Shown here in pieces: positions 16,465 through 25,837 of a DNA stretch of 64,000 nt; position 1 is the first letter of the stretch, and each line of letters opens with the position of its first letter. The DNA lies in contig CAJTPF010000012.1 in assembly GCA_910578175.1 (NCBI GenBank), positions 1-64,000 of the forward strand. Direction: 5' to 3'. A program made the translations under genes and the position numbers. This stretch comes from an uncultured Lachnospiraceae bacterium. Lineage in GTDB: Bacteria; Bacillota; Clostridia; Lachnospirales; Lachnospiraceae. The notes below the pieces were generated by a model that had not been told where the DNA came from, made no database searches, and was given only the letters and a program-made list of their open reading frames with translations.

Positions 16465-18222
16465 ATGAAGAAAAAATGTATTATCTTTGGAGCCTCGCTA
16501 TATGGAAACAGGGCGTATGGTATATTGGATGAAAAATATGAAATTATAGGTTTTGCAGATAATGATTCAAAAAAATGGGGGAAAGAATTCTGCGGAAAAA
16601 CCGTATACAGACCGGAAGAATTGAAAGATATGGAAGATATTCAGGTTATCATTGCAAGCCAGTATTATTCCGCTATCAATTCTCAGCTACATAGTATGGG
16701 AATTAAAAATATAAGGGTGTTTTATTATTGTGGAAATGTGCAGCATGACAGTATGGAAAAGAAAGAATATAAATTATATTCTTTATCTGATAAAAAAATA
16801 TTTGACACTTGTATTTTTGATAAAAATTTGGCTGGAAAGATAAACAGTGATTTTTCTGAAAATTATCGTATGAAGGATGTTGCGGACAAAAAAAGAGTGT
16901 TATTTTGTGCATATATTTTTCCGCCATTGGCTGGGTCCGGAGTACAACGTTCCTTAAAATTCGTAAAATATCTTAAAGAGTCAGGATATGAACCGGTTGT
17001 GCTGACTGTGGGAGAACATAATCATGAAATTGAAGAGGATTTCAGCTTATTCAGTGAAATTGACGGAGTCCGGATTGTTAGAATTGATAACACGAAATTT
17101 TTACCGGAGGCTTTATCGGAAGAGGAACAGCAGGAAATTTTCAATTTGTATGCAGGGGTCGTTCAAAGTGAAGAGTGGATAAATGATTATAAGGAGATAA
17201 TCAGGAGTGATGGTTGTTCCAGACTAATTCCTGATAATAAGATATGTTGGGTGAACGAATGTTTAAAACAGATTGAGAAACGTTTGGATTTATCGGAAAT
17301 AGATATTGTTTATACTACGGGAGCGCCATTCAGCAGTTATATTTTGGGATATTACCTGAAACGTAAATATGGATTTAAGTGGGTGCAGGATTACAGAGAT
17401 CCCTGGGGGACAAATGATTATTATAATGAGAACTACTACAGGAATGAGTCCCATACCATAAATTTACAACAACGGTTAGAGAGAGAACTGATAAAAGAAT
17501 CGGATGCGATTGTTGTAGCCTCAAAAGCCTATGTGGAAGATTTTGTAGATAAATATGGAGTGAGCAGGGAAAAGATAACAGAAATTACTAATGGATATGA
17601 TGAATCGGATTTCAGAGATATTCAGATACCGGAAGAAAAGAATGATAAATTTACATTGTGTTTTAACGGTGCGCTTTATGGAAACAGAACACCGTTAAAC
17701 CTGTTAAAGATTATAAATAACCTGATTGAAGAAGATATAGTAGGCCAGAATGAAATCACATGGATATTCAACGGAACGATTGAAAAGAAATGGAGAAGTG
17801 AATTAGAGCAAAATGATAAATTTAATATTGTACAATATAATGGTTATTTAAATCATTTGCAGAGCATTCAGGAGGCTATAAAGGCGGATATGCTTATTTT
17901 GTATGGTTTAGAGGGAAGAGGCGTTCAAAATGGCGTTTCGGCCGGCTATCCGGGAAAAGTATTTGAATATATAAGAATGAAAAGAAGAATTTTATGCTTT
18001 TCGTCAAAAGGTTCAATATTAGAAGAACTTCTGACCAGAACAAAAACCGGACAGAATTTTGATTATGATGACTTTAAAGGAATCTCTCAATATATATTAG
18101 ATCATTATACTCTTTGGAAAGATGGAGAAAGGCAGATTTGTGGAGATGAGACTGTGATTCAGAAATACAGCAGGGAATATACAACCAATCAGCTTGTAAG
18201 AGTTTTTGACAGAATATTATAG
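16465..18222 (+). CDS. GT4-like glycosyltransferase with N-terminal Rossmann-like domain
   Basis: Residues 1-95 are another copy of the Rossmann-like module (I-I-F-G-A-S-L-Y-G at 6-14, F-A-D-N-D near 32). A glycosyltransferase of the GT4 kind starts near residue 145 with F-P-P-L-A-G-S-G-V-Q-R-S (the loop that binds donor phosphates in this fold) and continues with W-V-Q-D-Y-R-D-P-W-G near 308 and G-Y-P-G-K-V-F-E-Y near 493. At 585 residues it is longer than a plain GT4 because of the extra module. GGAGG precedes the start at 10 bases. It is co-transcribed with its neighbours. Confidence 0.72.
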   Translation: MKKKCIIFGASLYGNRAYGILDEKYEIIGFADNDSKKWGKEFCGKTVYRPEELKDMEDIQVIIASQYYSAINSQLHSMGIKNIRVFYYCGNVQHDSMEKKEYKLYSLSDKKIFDTCIFDKNLAGKINSDFSENYRMKDVADKKRVLFCAYIFPPLAGSGVQRSLKFVKYLKESGYEPVVLTVGEHNHEIEEDFSLFSEIDGVRIVRIDNTKFLPEALSEEEQQEIFNLYAGVVQSEEWINDYKEIIRSDGCSRLIPDNKICWVNECLKQIEKRLDLSEIDIVYTTGAPFSSYILGYYLKRKYGFKWVQDYRDPWGTNDYYNENYYRNESHTINLQQRLERELIKESDAIVVASKAYVEDFVDKYGVSREKITEITNGYDESDFRDIQIPEEKNDKFTLCFNGALYGNRTPLNLLKIINNLIEEDIVGQNEITWIFNGTIEKKWRSELEQNDKFNIVQYNGYLNHLQSIQEAIKADMLILYGLEGRGVQNGVSAGYPGKVFEYIRMKRRILCFSSKGSILEELLTRTKTGQNFDYDDFKGISQYILDHYTLWKDGERQICGDETVIQKYSREYTTNQLVRVFDRIL

Positions 18223-18274
18223 GGAACGTCTTATTTGAATGTTATGCTGAAGTGAAAAGACAGAAAGGACGGAA

Positions 18275-21200
18275 ATGGTGGGTAATAAAATATTTCAAAA
18301 AAATATGCAGGCACTGGCAGATATTTTTCCTAAAATGGTGCAGCAGATTGCAGATTATTTGGAAGAATATGATCCAAAGAACGGTAATGCGTATGTTGAT
18401 AGTTCCGTAAATGGGGAACCGATAGTCCGGGTTAATGAGAACGGACGTAGCTGGTATTTAAACAGCAGGTATAATGCCACAGAAAGTTCGTACAAGTGGG
18501 CAGAGCAGTATAAAGATAAAAACAGACTTGCAGTATTTATACTGTATGGTTTATCTGACGGAAGCCATATCAGAGAACTTTTAAAAATCACATGTGAAAC
18601 AAATTTCATATTAGTTTATGAACCTAATATTGATGTGTTTATGAAAACGCTTGTCAATATAGATATATCTGATTTAATATATAGTCAGAGAATAGTTATA
18701 TCAGTGAATAACTTAAATATGGAAGCAGCACATGAATTTGTAACAGCGGCAATTGATTATAGCAAAATCCGGTTGGTGGAGTATGGAAGCCTTCCAAATT
18801 ATAACAGTATTTATCCGGAAGGCTGGGTTGAATTGATCCGGCTGGTGAAAAATGCAGTAGAGGTCCTTGTTTTAGACAGAAATACCCAGATAAGTTTTTC
18901 ACATGAATTTATTTTAAATATGTTGTCAAATTTTGACGATCTGCCGCAACAATATGTGATTAATCAAATAAAAGATAAGTTTGATACCTGTGATCTATCA
19001 AATATTCCGGCAATCATAGTATCGGCAGGTCCGTCCTTGGATAAAAATATAAACGAACTGAAAAAGGCGGAGGGAAGGTCATTTATCATTGCAGCGGATA
19101 CGGCTATGAAATCTGTATTGAACGCCGGTATAACACCGGATTTGATAATGACGGTAGATCCTCATAAACAGCCATATTTATTTGCCCATAGCCAGATGCT
19201 CCATCTGCCAATGGTAGTATGCCCGCAGTCAAATAAAAAATTATGGGTGCTTCATAGAGGAAAAAGATTTTATTTCGTTGATGATAAATCTTATGTCAGT
19301 GATTTATATATGAGGTATGCAGATATAGAAGCAGCTCCGTTAGAGACAGGAGGATCGGTTGCCAACAATTGTTTTTCGTTGGCGCAATATTGCGGATTTA
19401 AAACGATTATTCTGATTGGTCAGGATTTGGCATATACGGATAATAAAAAACATACATCTGCAGCATTTAACGGTGCAGATTTTGATAAAGTGAATTCTGA
19501 TGAAAAATATATTGAGGTTGAAGATATCTATGGAGGAACAATACTGACCAACAAGGGAATGGAAGCGTACTTGAAGTGGTTTGAAAAACAAATAGTACGA
19601 TATCCTGAATTAAAAGTGATCGATGCTACGGAAGGCGGAGCAATGATTCATGGAAGTGAAATTATTTCCTTAAAAGAAGTGATTGAGCGGGAATGTACGA
19701 AATCATTAGATATTAGAGGAATGATTGAAGATATTTCACCAATATTTGATGATGCTGTAAGAAAAGCTGTTTATAAAGAATTTGCGGAATTACCCGATAC
19801 TTTGTCAGATTTTAAGAAGAAGATTAATCTGGGAATCCGAGATTATGATAAACTATACGAATTATTCCGAAAAAATAAAACAGGTTCTAAAGAATATGAA
19901 AGGTGCCTGAAGGGAATTGAACAGATAAATTTTGATGTTGAACATGTTCCGTTCATGGAACTGGCGGCAATCTATAACCGGAAAACAGAATATGAGATTC
20001 AGGGAACAATGAATGATGAGCGTGAGGACCAGATGGATGAGATCAGGAGCATTGTAGAATCCGGTAAAAAATTGCTGAATTCATATAAAGACGCCATTGA
20101 TCAATTGATCGGGGATCTGGCAGAAAAGAGGAGGATCAGTATGCGTGAATTATATGAAAATTTATCCCGTGTCCGTGTTTATATGAGCAGGGTGGTTTAT
20201 CATTATAGAAGGGATGATTTTTTAAATGGTAATTTAAGATTTCGGAATTTCATTAATTCGCTGACAGAGGTAATTGATCTCATCAGTGTTCATCAAAATT
20301 CCGGAGACCAATTGTTTGAAATTGATTTTGAGTTTTTTAATTCCATGTTACATGATATTTTATATGCACAGGAGAATAAAGATTATCTTTATGTTGCAGA
20401 TTTGATGGAAGAGAAATATATATCATATATTAATGGATTGACAATGAGTTTGATAGAACATGGGCTGGTACCGTTTGATGAGTATGAGCGGGAGAATCTG
20501 GAGGCACTTGGGGAAAGATATCCGGAGTTATTGAATGAATTATCTTCAATGGAGCCTGTTGATGAAAACAAATATCAGATAATTGTTACATATGCCGGAG
20601 GTATAGCCGTCCGTATCAATTCTCAGATAACGTATGAAGGAACCATAGACCCTTATGTTGAATCAGTACAGAAATTCGAGAATAGTTTTGAACAGGGAAT
20701 CCGGGAATACACGATTGTTGGATTGAATTTTTCATGGGTCCAGGCAATCCAGCATTTGGATCCTGAAAAGGATATCTACATATTTGAACATGATATTAAT
20801 CTGTTTAAGATATTTTTTAAATTCCGTAAATTGTGCAATATCATCAGTTCGCAGAATATACATTTGATTTATGATAAGGATTTTTCAAAATTAACCGGAC
20901 ATCTGAAGAATTTAAAAGGGAAATTACTGATTCATCAGCCATGTATTACCAATATAGAAAATCAGGATATAAGAAAAACATTAGAACTTGCATTTACATC
21001 AATTAACTCTATTTTGAGCCAGAGAAAACTGTTGGAAAAGAATTTTTTAGATAATTTGTTTTTGGGACCGAAGATCATAGATGAAATCAAAGACGATCTG
21101 AGAGGCAGAGATATAATTTATATTGCAGGCGGACCGTCTCTGGATAATGATATAGAGACTCTGCAGTCAATAGTAAATGACGATCGTTATTTAATCATGG

Positions 21201-21808
21201 CAGCAGGTACGGTTGCAAAAAAATTGTTGAAAAACAATATCATTCCGCATTATATTCTTTTATCGGATGCTAAGAGTTCTATCATTGAGCAGATAAGAGA
21301 TATAGATGAGAATATTATGAAGCGGAGTTGCCTGTTATATCTGTCTACAGTATCTTCCTCTGTTATAGAATATTGGAAGGGAAAAAAATATATGTTGCTG
21401 CAAATGGATTTTGATAAAGCTGAAATATATGCCTCCAATATTGGGGCCGGGTTGTTTGAGACCGGAGGTTCGGTTTCCACCCTTGCAATAGATCTGGCGA
21501 TCCAAATGGAATGTAACAGTCTGATTTGCGTAGGATTAGACCTGGCATACACCAATGATAGAATTCATGCCAGTAACTGTAAAGAACTGGAGGAAAATGA
21601 AATAGGGGAATTACATGATGTACTGTCAGTACCTTCCGTGGATGGTTCTGAAATAAAGACAGCAAAGGTATATGAGATTTACCGGAAATTTATTGAATCC
21701 AGAATTGCCCGCCCGGATGTGAAAATGAATATCTTTAATACCGCAAAAGGGGCTTATATAAATGGAATGAAACATGAGAATCTGGAGGATGTGGTATGCA
21801 GAAAATAA
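18275..21808 (+). CDS. Tandem double Maf (motility accessory factor, DUF115) protein
   Basis: Maf proteins transfer nonulosonic acids such as pseudaminic or legionaminic acid to Ser/Thr of flagellin in the cytoplasm. This 1177-residue protein has two copies of the Maf core. The first has I-I-V-S-A-G-P-S-L-D near residues 246-255 and G-G-S-V-A-N-N near 358. The second has I-Y-I-A-G-G-P-S-L-D near 948-957 and G-G-S-V-S-T-L near 1065. Each is preceded by its own N-terminal domain (about 20-230 and 770-930), so the whole protein, not just the core, is duplicated. Residues 480-770 form a helical linker. A usual Maf is about 600-650 residues long. The ATG follows AGGACGG. The next gene overlaps its end by 13 bases. 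Confidence 0.85.
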   Translation: MVGNKIFQKNMQALADIFPKMVQQIADYLEEYDPKNGNAYVDSSVNGEPIVRVNENGRSWYLNSRYNATESSYKWAEQYKDKNRLAVFILYGLSDGSHIRELLKITCETNFILVYEPNIDVFMKTLVNIDISDLIYSQRIVISVNNLNMEAAHEFVTAAIDYSKIRLVEYGSLPNYNSIYPEGWVELIRLVKNAVEVLVLDRNTQISFSHEFILNMLSNFDDLPQQYVINQIKDKFDTCDLSNIPAIIVSAGPSLDKNINELKKAEGRSFIIAADTAMKSVLNAGITPDLIMTVDPHKQPYLFAHSQMLHLPMVVCPQSNKKLWVLHRGKRFYFVDDKSYVSDLYMRYADIEAAPLETGGSVANNCFSLAQYCGFKTIILIGQDLAYTDNKKHTSAAFNGADFDKVNSDEKYIEVEDIYGGTILTNKGMEAYLKWFEKQIVRYPELKVIDATEGGAMIHGSEIISLKEVIERECTKSLDIRGMIEDISPIFDDAVRKAVYKEFAELPDTLSDFKKKINLGIRDYDKLYELFRKNKTGSKEYERCLKGIEQINFDVEHVPFMELAAIYNRKTEYEIQGTMNDEREDQMDEIRSIVESGKKLLNSYKDAIDQLIGDLAEKRRISMRELYENLSRVRVYMSRVVYHYRRDDFLNGNLRFRNFINSLTEVIDLISVHQNSGDQLFEIDFEFFNSMLHDILYAQENKDYLYVADLMEEKYISYINGLTMSLIEHGLVPFDEYERENLEALGERYPELLNELSSMEPVDENKYQIIVTYAGGIAVRINSQITYEGTIDPYVESVQKFENSFEQGIREYTIVGLNFSWVQAIQHLDPEKDIYIFEHDINLFKIFFKFRKLCNIISSQNIHLIYDKDFSKLTGHLKNLKGKLLIHQPCITNIENQDIRKTLELAFTSINSILSQRKLLEKNFLDNLFLGPKIIDEIKDDLRGRDIIYIAGGPSLDNDIETLQSIVNDDRYLIMAAGTVAKKLLKNNIIPHYILLSDAKSSIIEQIRDIDENIMKRSCLLYLSTVSSSVIEYWKGKKYMLLQMDFDKAEIYASNIGAGLFETGGSVSTLAIDLAIQMECNSLICVGLDLAYTNDRIHASNCKELEENEIGELHDVLSVPSVDGSEIKTAKVYEIYRKFIESRIARPDVKMNIFNTAKGAYINGMKHENLEDVVCRK

Positions 21809-22137
21809 CAGAAAAGGTCAGAAGCGTTTTGACAGAGTTAGACAGTATTTATGAAATGCTTTGCAAAAATAATACAAATCCTGCAATGAAAGCTATCAGT
21901 CAGATCATGCCGGAGTTAAATGAAATCATCATGAAATTGATATCGGAGATTCCATATTACCGGCAGTTAGGAGTAGATTTGCCTGAAGATGTGATTCTGG
22001 CACAGCTGCAGAATCTTTTGGAAGCATTTGAACAAAGTGATACGGTAATGCTGGCAGATACCTTGAAATATGAACTGACAAATACACTACAGGTTTATGA
22101 TGAGATCCTGGTCCAACTGGAAACAGAATCACAATAA
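21796..22137 (+). CDS. Small helical protein linked to the Maf gene (unknown function)
   Basis: This is a 113-residue, predicted all-helical, acidic protein without signal peptide or membrane segment. I do not recognise a family. Its first 13 bases overlap the end of the Maf gene and it has a GGAGGAT site inside that gene, which suggests translational coupling and a physical partnership with the Maf protein. A chaperone or adaptor role is possible but only inferred. Confidence 0.75.
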   Translation: MQKITEKVRSVLTELDSIYEMLCKNNTNPAMKAISQIMPELNEIIMKLISEIPYYRQLGVDLPEDVILAQLQNLLEAFEQSDTVMLADTLKYELTNTLQVYDEILVQLETESQ

Positions 22138-22169
22138 AAATTTTAATTATACAGAAAATGAGGGATAGA

Positions 22170-23597
22170 ATGACATCAGAAGAGTTGATAGAAAAGTTTT
22201 TAGAAATAGAGGAGCAAAATCATTTCTTTGATTTAAAAATAGAAAATATTAAGTTCTGGATGTATATTCGATTTGATGTATATACTTCGTTGATGGAAAA
22301 TTACGGCTTATTTAATAGAAATATTTCTGTTGATGGAAAATTCGATGATAGAATGGATTTCATGGAATTGATAAAACGTATGACGGTAAAAAATCAATTT
22401 TTTTTAGCAAAGAAGGAAGTTTTGTTTTTCAGTTTTATCAGAAAAATAAAGGAAAATGGTAAATTTAAGTGTGGATTTACAGATTTGCTTGCTGAAAATA
22501 TAGGTAATTCTCATTATATTTTCGATATGAGTAATGATGGATTTTTTTATTTTCCACGAAGTATTTCTGGTGTAAAGAATTTTGATATAGGTTCGTATAA
22601 GGCTTTGTGTTCCCAAAAGGATAAAATAGTTTTTGATGGACGTATGTTAGAAGAAAAAATATACAGTATACTGGACGAGAACTTTGAAAATGCATTGACA
22701 ACAAAACAAAAAATAAAAATAAATTCCGGATTGGTCAATATCCTGAATGAAAGAGGTTATTTTAGAAGTTATTATCGTTTTATACTAAGAAGAATAAAGC
22801 CGAAAGTAATAGTTCTTGTCTGTTATTATGATTATAGAATGATGGTATTATGTGAAACCGCAAAAGAACTGGGAATACCAGTGATCGAATTGCAGCATGG
22901 AGTGATTGGGAAAGAACATATATCATATAATTTTTTCAGTAAAAGAAAGTTAAAAAGTTTTCCGGATTATATTTTTACATTCAGCCGGGAAGACAGGGAA
23001 ACGGTCAGGTTTCCGTTGAGTACAAGCAGGATTTATGCTGTTGGTTATCCAGAGATGGAACATAAAATAAGAAAATATGAAAAATTGCGATTGAAAGCCC
23101 GTAAGAAAAAGAAAATATTATTTATTTCCCAAAGCATTAGAGAAATATTTGAGTATGCGGCAGAATTATCCAAACGGATAGATTTAGGACAATACGAAAT
23201 CATAGTAAAATTACATCCAAGGGAGTTTGGCAATTGGAGAAAAGAGTTTGGAAATATTTTAAAGGATGCAACGGTTACGATCATAGATAATCTTGACCGG
23301 GATATTTATTTTTATCTTGCCCAGGCGGATTATGTGGTGGGGATTTTTTCTACGGTAATGCTGGAGGCAACGATGTTTGATACAAACATAATAATAATAA
23401 AAAAGGCTTCCTATACATATATGAAAAAATTATATGAAAACGATATGGCCGTATTGATTGACAGTGTAGAGGAATTGCAGAGAATCGTTGTTGATAATAT
23501 CAGCACCAGTAATTCTGAAAAGACGTATTTTGAGAAAAACAGTATTTCCAATATGAAGACGGCAATCCGGGAAATTATGAGAAAGGATAAAAAATAA
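22170..23597 (+). CDS. GT-B glycosyltransferase, capsule/polysialyltransferase-like
   Basis: The C-terminal half has features of capsule-type GT-B enzymes: E-L-Q-H-G-V-I-G near residues 239-246, I-V-K-L-H-P-R-E near 345-352 and G-I-F-S-T-V-M-L-E-A near 390-399. The N-terminal 200 residues are unusual, with many Phe, Lys and Asn. I prefer the ATG at 22170 (GAGGG at 22160-22164) over the ATG at 22158, which lacks a clear site. The gene is very A+T-rich (the 60 bases from 22381 are only 25% G+C), unlike the later pse genes, which suggests a separate origin. Substrate unknown. Confidence 0.6.
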   Translation: MTSEELIEKFLEIEEQNHFFDLKIENIKFWMYIRFDVYTSLMENYGLFNRNISVDGKFDDRMDFMELIKRMTVKNQFFLAKKEVLFFSFIRKIKENGKFKCGFTDLLAENIGNSHYIFDMSNDGFFYFPRSISGVKNFDIGSYKALCSQKDKIVFDGRMLEEKIYSILDENFENALTTKQKIKINSGLVNILNERGYFRSYYRFILRRIKPKVIVLVCYYDYRMMVLCETAKELGIPVIELQHGVIGKEHISYNFFSKRKLKSFPDYIFTFSREDRETVRFPLSTSRIYAVGYPEMEHKIRKYEKLRLKARKKKKILFISQSIREIFEYAAELSKRIDLGQYEIIVKLHPREFGNWRKEFGNILKDATVTIIDNLDRDIYFYLAQADYVVGIFSTVMLEATMFDTNIIIIKKASYTYMKKLYENDMAVLIDSVEELQRIVVDNISTSNSEKTYFEKNSISNMKTAIREIMRKDKK

Positions 23598-23598
23598 T

Positions 23599-24096
23599 AT
23601 GAAAATGAAGAAGATCATCAGACCGGTGGCAGAATGTTTGATTTTATCGGCGGCCGGTTTAGGGATATACAATTATATGACAAAAGCGAGAGCGAAGGAT
23701 AATTTATTGCTGAAAAGATATAAAAAGTATTACGGATTAACTTCTTCCTGGCTGTTAAAGAATCTATCGGATGTGGATTCGGTGAGGAACTATTTAGAAC
23801 AGTCCGGATATAAGAAAATCGCGGTATATGGAATGGGAAGTATTGCAGAATTGTTAAGCAGACAGTTTGAACGATATAGCGATATGGAAATTAAATATTA
23901 TATTGACAGAAACGGCAGGGAATTGGTATACGGACTGGATGGACTGGAAGTCGTTGATATTGACGGAATGGCTGAAATGGAACAAGTGGATCTGGTGATT
24001 GTTACGGCAATTGCAGATTATGATGATATTCTGGGAGAAATTAAGACAAAATATAAGTCCCTGAAGGTGGTTTCATTGGAAGAAATCATTAATTAG
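23599..24096 (+). CDS. Membrane-anchored Rossmann-like domain protein
   Basis: This 165-residue protein has a short hydrophobic segment near residues 8-26 (possible single membrane anchor) and then the island's shared Rossmann-like module alone (I-A-V-Y-G-M-G-S near 74-81, Y-I-D-R-N near 100, I-V-T-A near 134). No catalytic domain follows. It could bind a nucleotide sugar or serve as a scaffold, but no function is shown by the sequence. It starts one base after the previous stop. Confidence 0.6.
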   Translation: MKMKKIIRPVAECLILSAAGLGIYNYMTKARAKDNLLLKRYKKYYGLTSSWLLKNLSDVDSVRNYLEQSGYKKIAVYGMGSIAELLSRQFERYSDMEIKYYIDRNGRELVYGLDGLEVVDIDGMAEMEQVDLVIVTAIADYDDILGEIKTKYKSLKVVSLEEIIN

Positions 24097-24170
24097 AGTA
24101 TTGAACATTGAATTTTCAATATGGGAAGTTTTTCAGAGAGACTGGTGATTCCCGTAGAGATGAGGTTGAA

Positions 24171-25793
24171 ATGAAAAAAATATTGGCAGTGATTCCGGCC
24201 AGGGCCGGTTCAAAAGGAATACCGAAAAAAAATACAAGATTGATGGCCGGAAAGCCGTTGATCTGTTATGCGATTGAAAATGCATGGAATTCAAATCTGA
24301 TTACGGATATAGCTGTTTCAACCGATGCCGAAGAAGTAAAGGCAGTCGCTTCAAAGTATAAAGTGAAAGTGATCGACAGACCGGAAGAATTGTGCAGGGA
24401 TGATGTGACTTTAGACAGTGTCGTATTTCATGCTTATTGTGAAATGCGGAAGAAACAGGAGTATGATATAATCGTAACGCTTCAGCCTACCTCGCCCCTT
24501 CTGAAGGTTGAAACCCTGGACGCAGCTATAGCGGAACATATTGAAAAAAACAGGGATACAACCATTGCCGTGGTAAATAAGCCACACCTTGCCTGGGGGA
24601 TGGAGGCAGGAAATATTGTTCCGTTATATGAAAAGAGGGTTAACAGGCAGTATTTGCCGCCTTACTATAGCGAGACAGGAGCATTTCTTATCGCAGATTC
24701 CAGGTGTGTGACCGAAAAAAGCAGATTTGGAGAAACAGTCGGTGTTTTTGAAATGAATGAAAACGAGTCGGTTGATATAGATTCCAGACAGGACTGGGTG
24801 CTGGCGGAAGCGGAATTATCCAAGAAAAAGATCATCTTCCGGGTGGACGGATATAAAGAGATCGGATTGGGACATGTATACCGGGCGCTGCAGTTAGCCT
24901 ATAATTTAACGGAGCATGAAGTATTATTTGTTCTTGACTCGAAAAGTGATTTAGGAATTAATAAAATCAGCAATAGTTTTTTCAGATATGAAATCATTCA
25001 TTCCAATGAAGAGATAACGGATATAATAAAAAGAGAGAATGCAAGTATTCTTGTCAATGATATCCTGGATACCCGGAGAGAATATATGGAACCACTGAAG
25101 CAGCTTGGAATAAGGATAGTTAATTTTGAAGATCTGGGAGAAGGCAGACAGTATGCGGATGCGGTAATAAACGCCTTGTATGAAACGGAAGAAGAGAAAA
25201 ATATTTATTGCGGTGAGAAATATTATTGTGTACGGGATGAGTTTATACTTTATAATGAAAAAGAATTCAGAGAAAAAGTAAATAACGTATTGATCGTTTT
25301 CGGTGGGACGGACCCTGAAAATCTTACGCTGAAAGTCATTGAGGCAATTGAAAAAACTGGTTATAAAGAAATAAACTACACATGTATATTAGGCATGGGC
25401 TATGGTGATGAAACATCATTGCTGGAAAAAATAAAAAATATGGATTATAATATACAGATACTGAGAAATGTGAGCAACATTTCCGAATATATGTATAATG
25501 CGGATATTGCGGTTTCTTCACAGGGAAGGACCATGTACGAACTGGCATGCATGCGGGTTCCGTCAATCATCATTGCACAGAACAGAAGAGAGCAGTCCCA
25601 TGCTTTTGGGGATATAGCCAATGGATTTATTAATCTGGGACTGGGAACGGAAATAGACGAGACAACGATAGCAGAAACGTTGCTGTGGCTGATTAAGAGT
25701 GATGTGATGAGAAAAAATTTATATAACAGGATGAGAAATAAAAATCTCATGCAGGGAATAAGAAGAGTCAAAAGGATCATTTTGGGAGATTGA
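24171..25793 (+). CDS. Fused CMP-nonulosonic acid synthetase + PseG-like nucleotide-sugar hydrolase
   Basis: Residues 1-215 are a NeuA/PseF-type cytidylyltransferase: I-P-A-R-A-G-S-K-G-I-P near 6-16, L-Q-P-T-S-P-L near 103-109, Y-S-E-T-G-A-F near 166-172. From about residue 222 it continues as a PseG/SpsG-type GT-B hydrolase: R-V-D-G-Y-K-E-I-G-L-G-H with the general-base His, F-G-G-T-D-P near 376, S-S-Q-G-R-T-M-Y-E-L near 447. The first catalyses CMP activation of the finished sugar, the second removes UDP from the precursor, steps on either side of the synthase encoded next. I start at the ATG at 24171, where TGAGGT precedes and the conserved protein begins. Confidence 0.85.
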   Translation: MKKILAVIPARAGSKGIPKKNTRLMAGKPLICYAIENAWNSNLITDIAVSTDAEEVKAVASKYKVKVIDRPEELCRDDVTLDSVVFHAYCEMRKKQEYDIIVTLQPTSPLLKVETLDAAIAEHIEKNRDTTIAVVNKPHLAWGMEAGNIVPLYEKRVNRQYLPPYYSETGAFLIADSRCVTEKSRFGETVGVFEMNENESVDIDSRQDWVLAEAELSKKKIIFRVDGYKEIGLGHVYRALQLAYNLTEHEVLFVLDSKSDLGINKISNSFFRYEIIHSNEEITDIIKRENASILVNDILDTRREYMEPLKQLGIRIVNFEDLGEGRQYADAVINALYETEEEKNIYCGEKYYCVRDEFILYNEKEFREKVNNVLIVFGGTDPENLTLKVIEAIEKTGYKEINYTCILGMGYGDETSLLEKIKNMDYNIQILRNVSNISEYMYNADIAVSSQGRTMYELACMRVPSIIIAQNRREQSHAFGDIANGFINLGLGTEIDETTIAETLLWLIKSDVMRKNLYNRMRNKNLMQGIRRVKRIILGD

Positions 25794-25837
25794 AAAAACA
25801 TTGGCCTGACCGGGCGGAATGGAGGAACGATTGAAGT

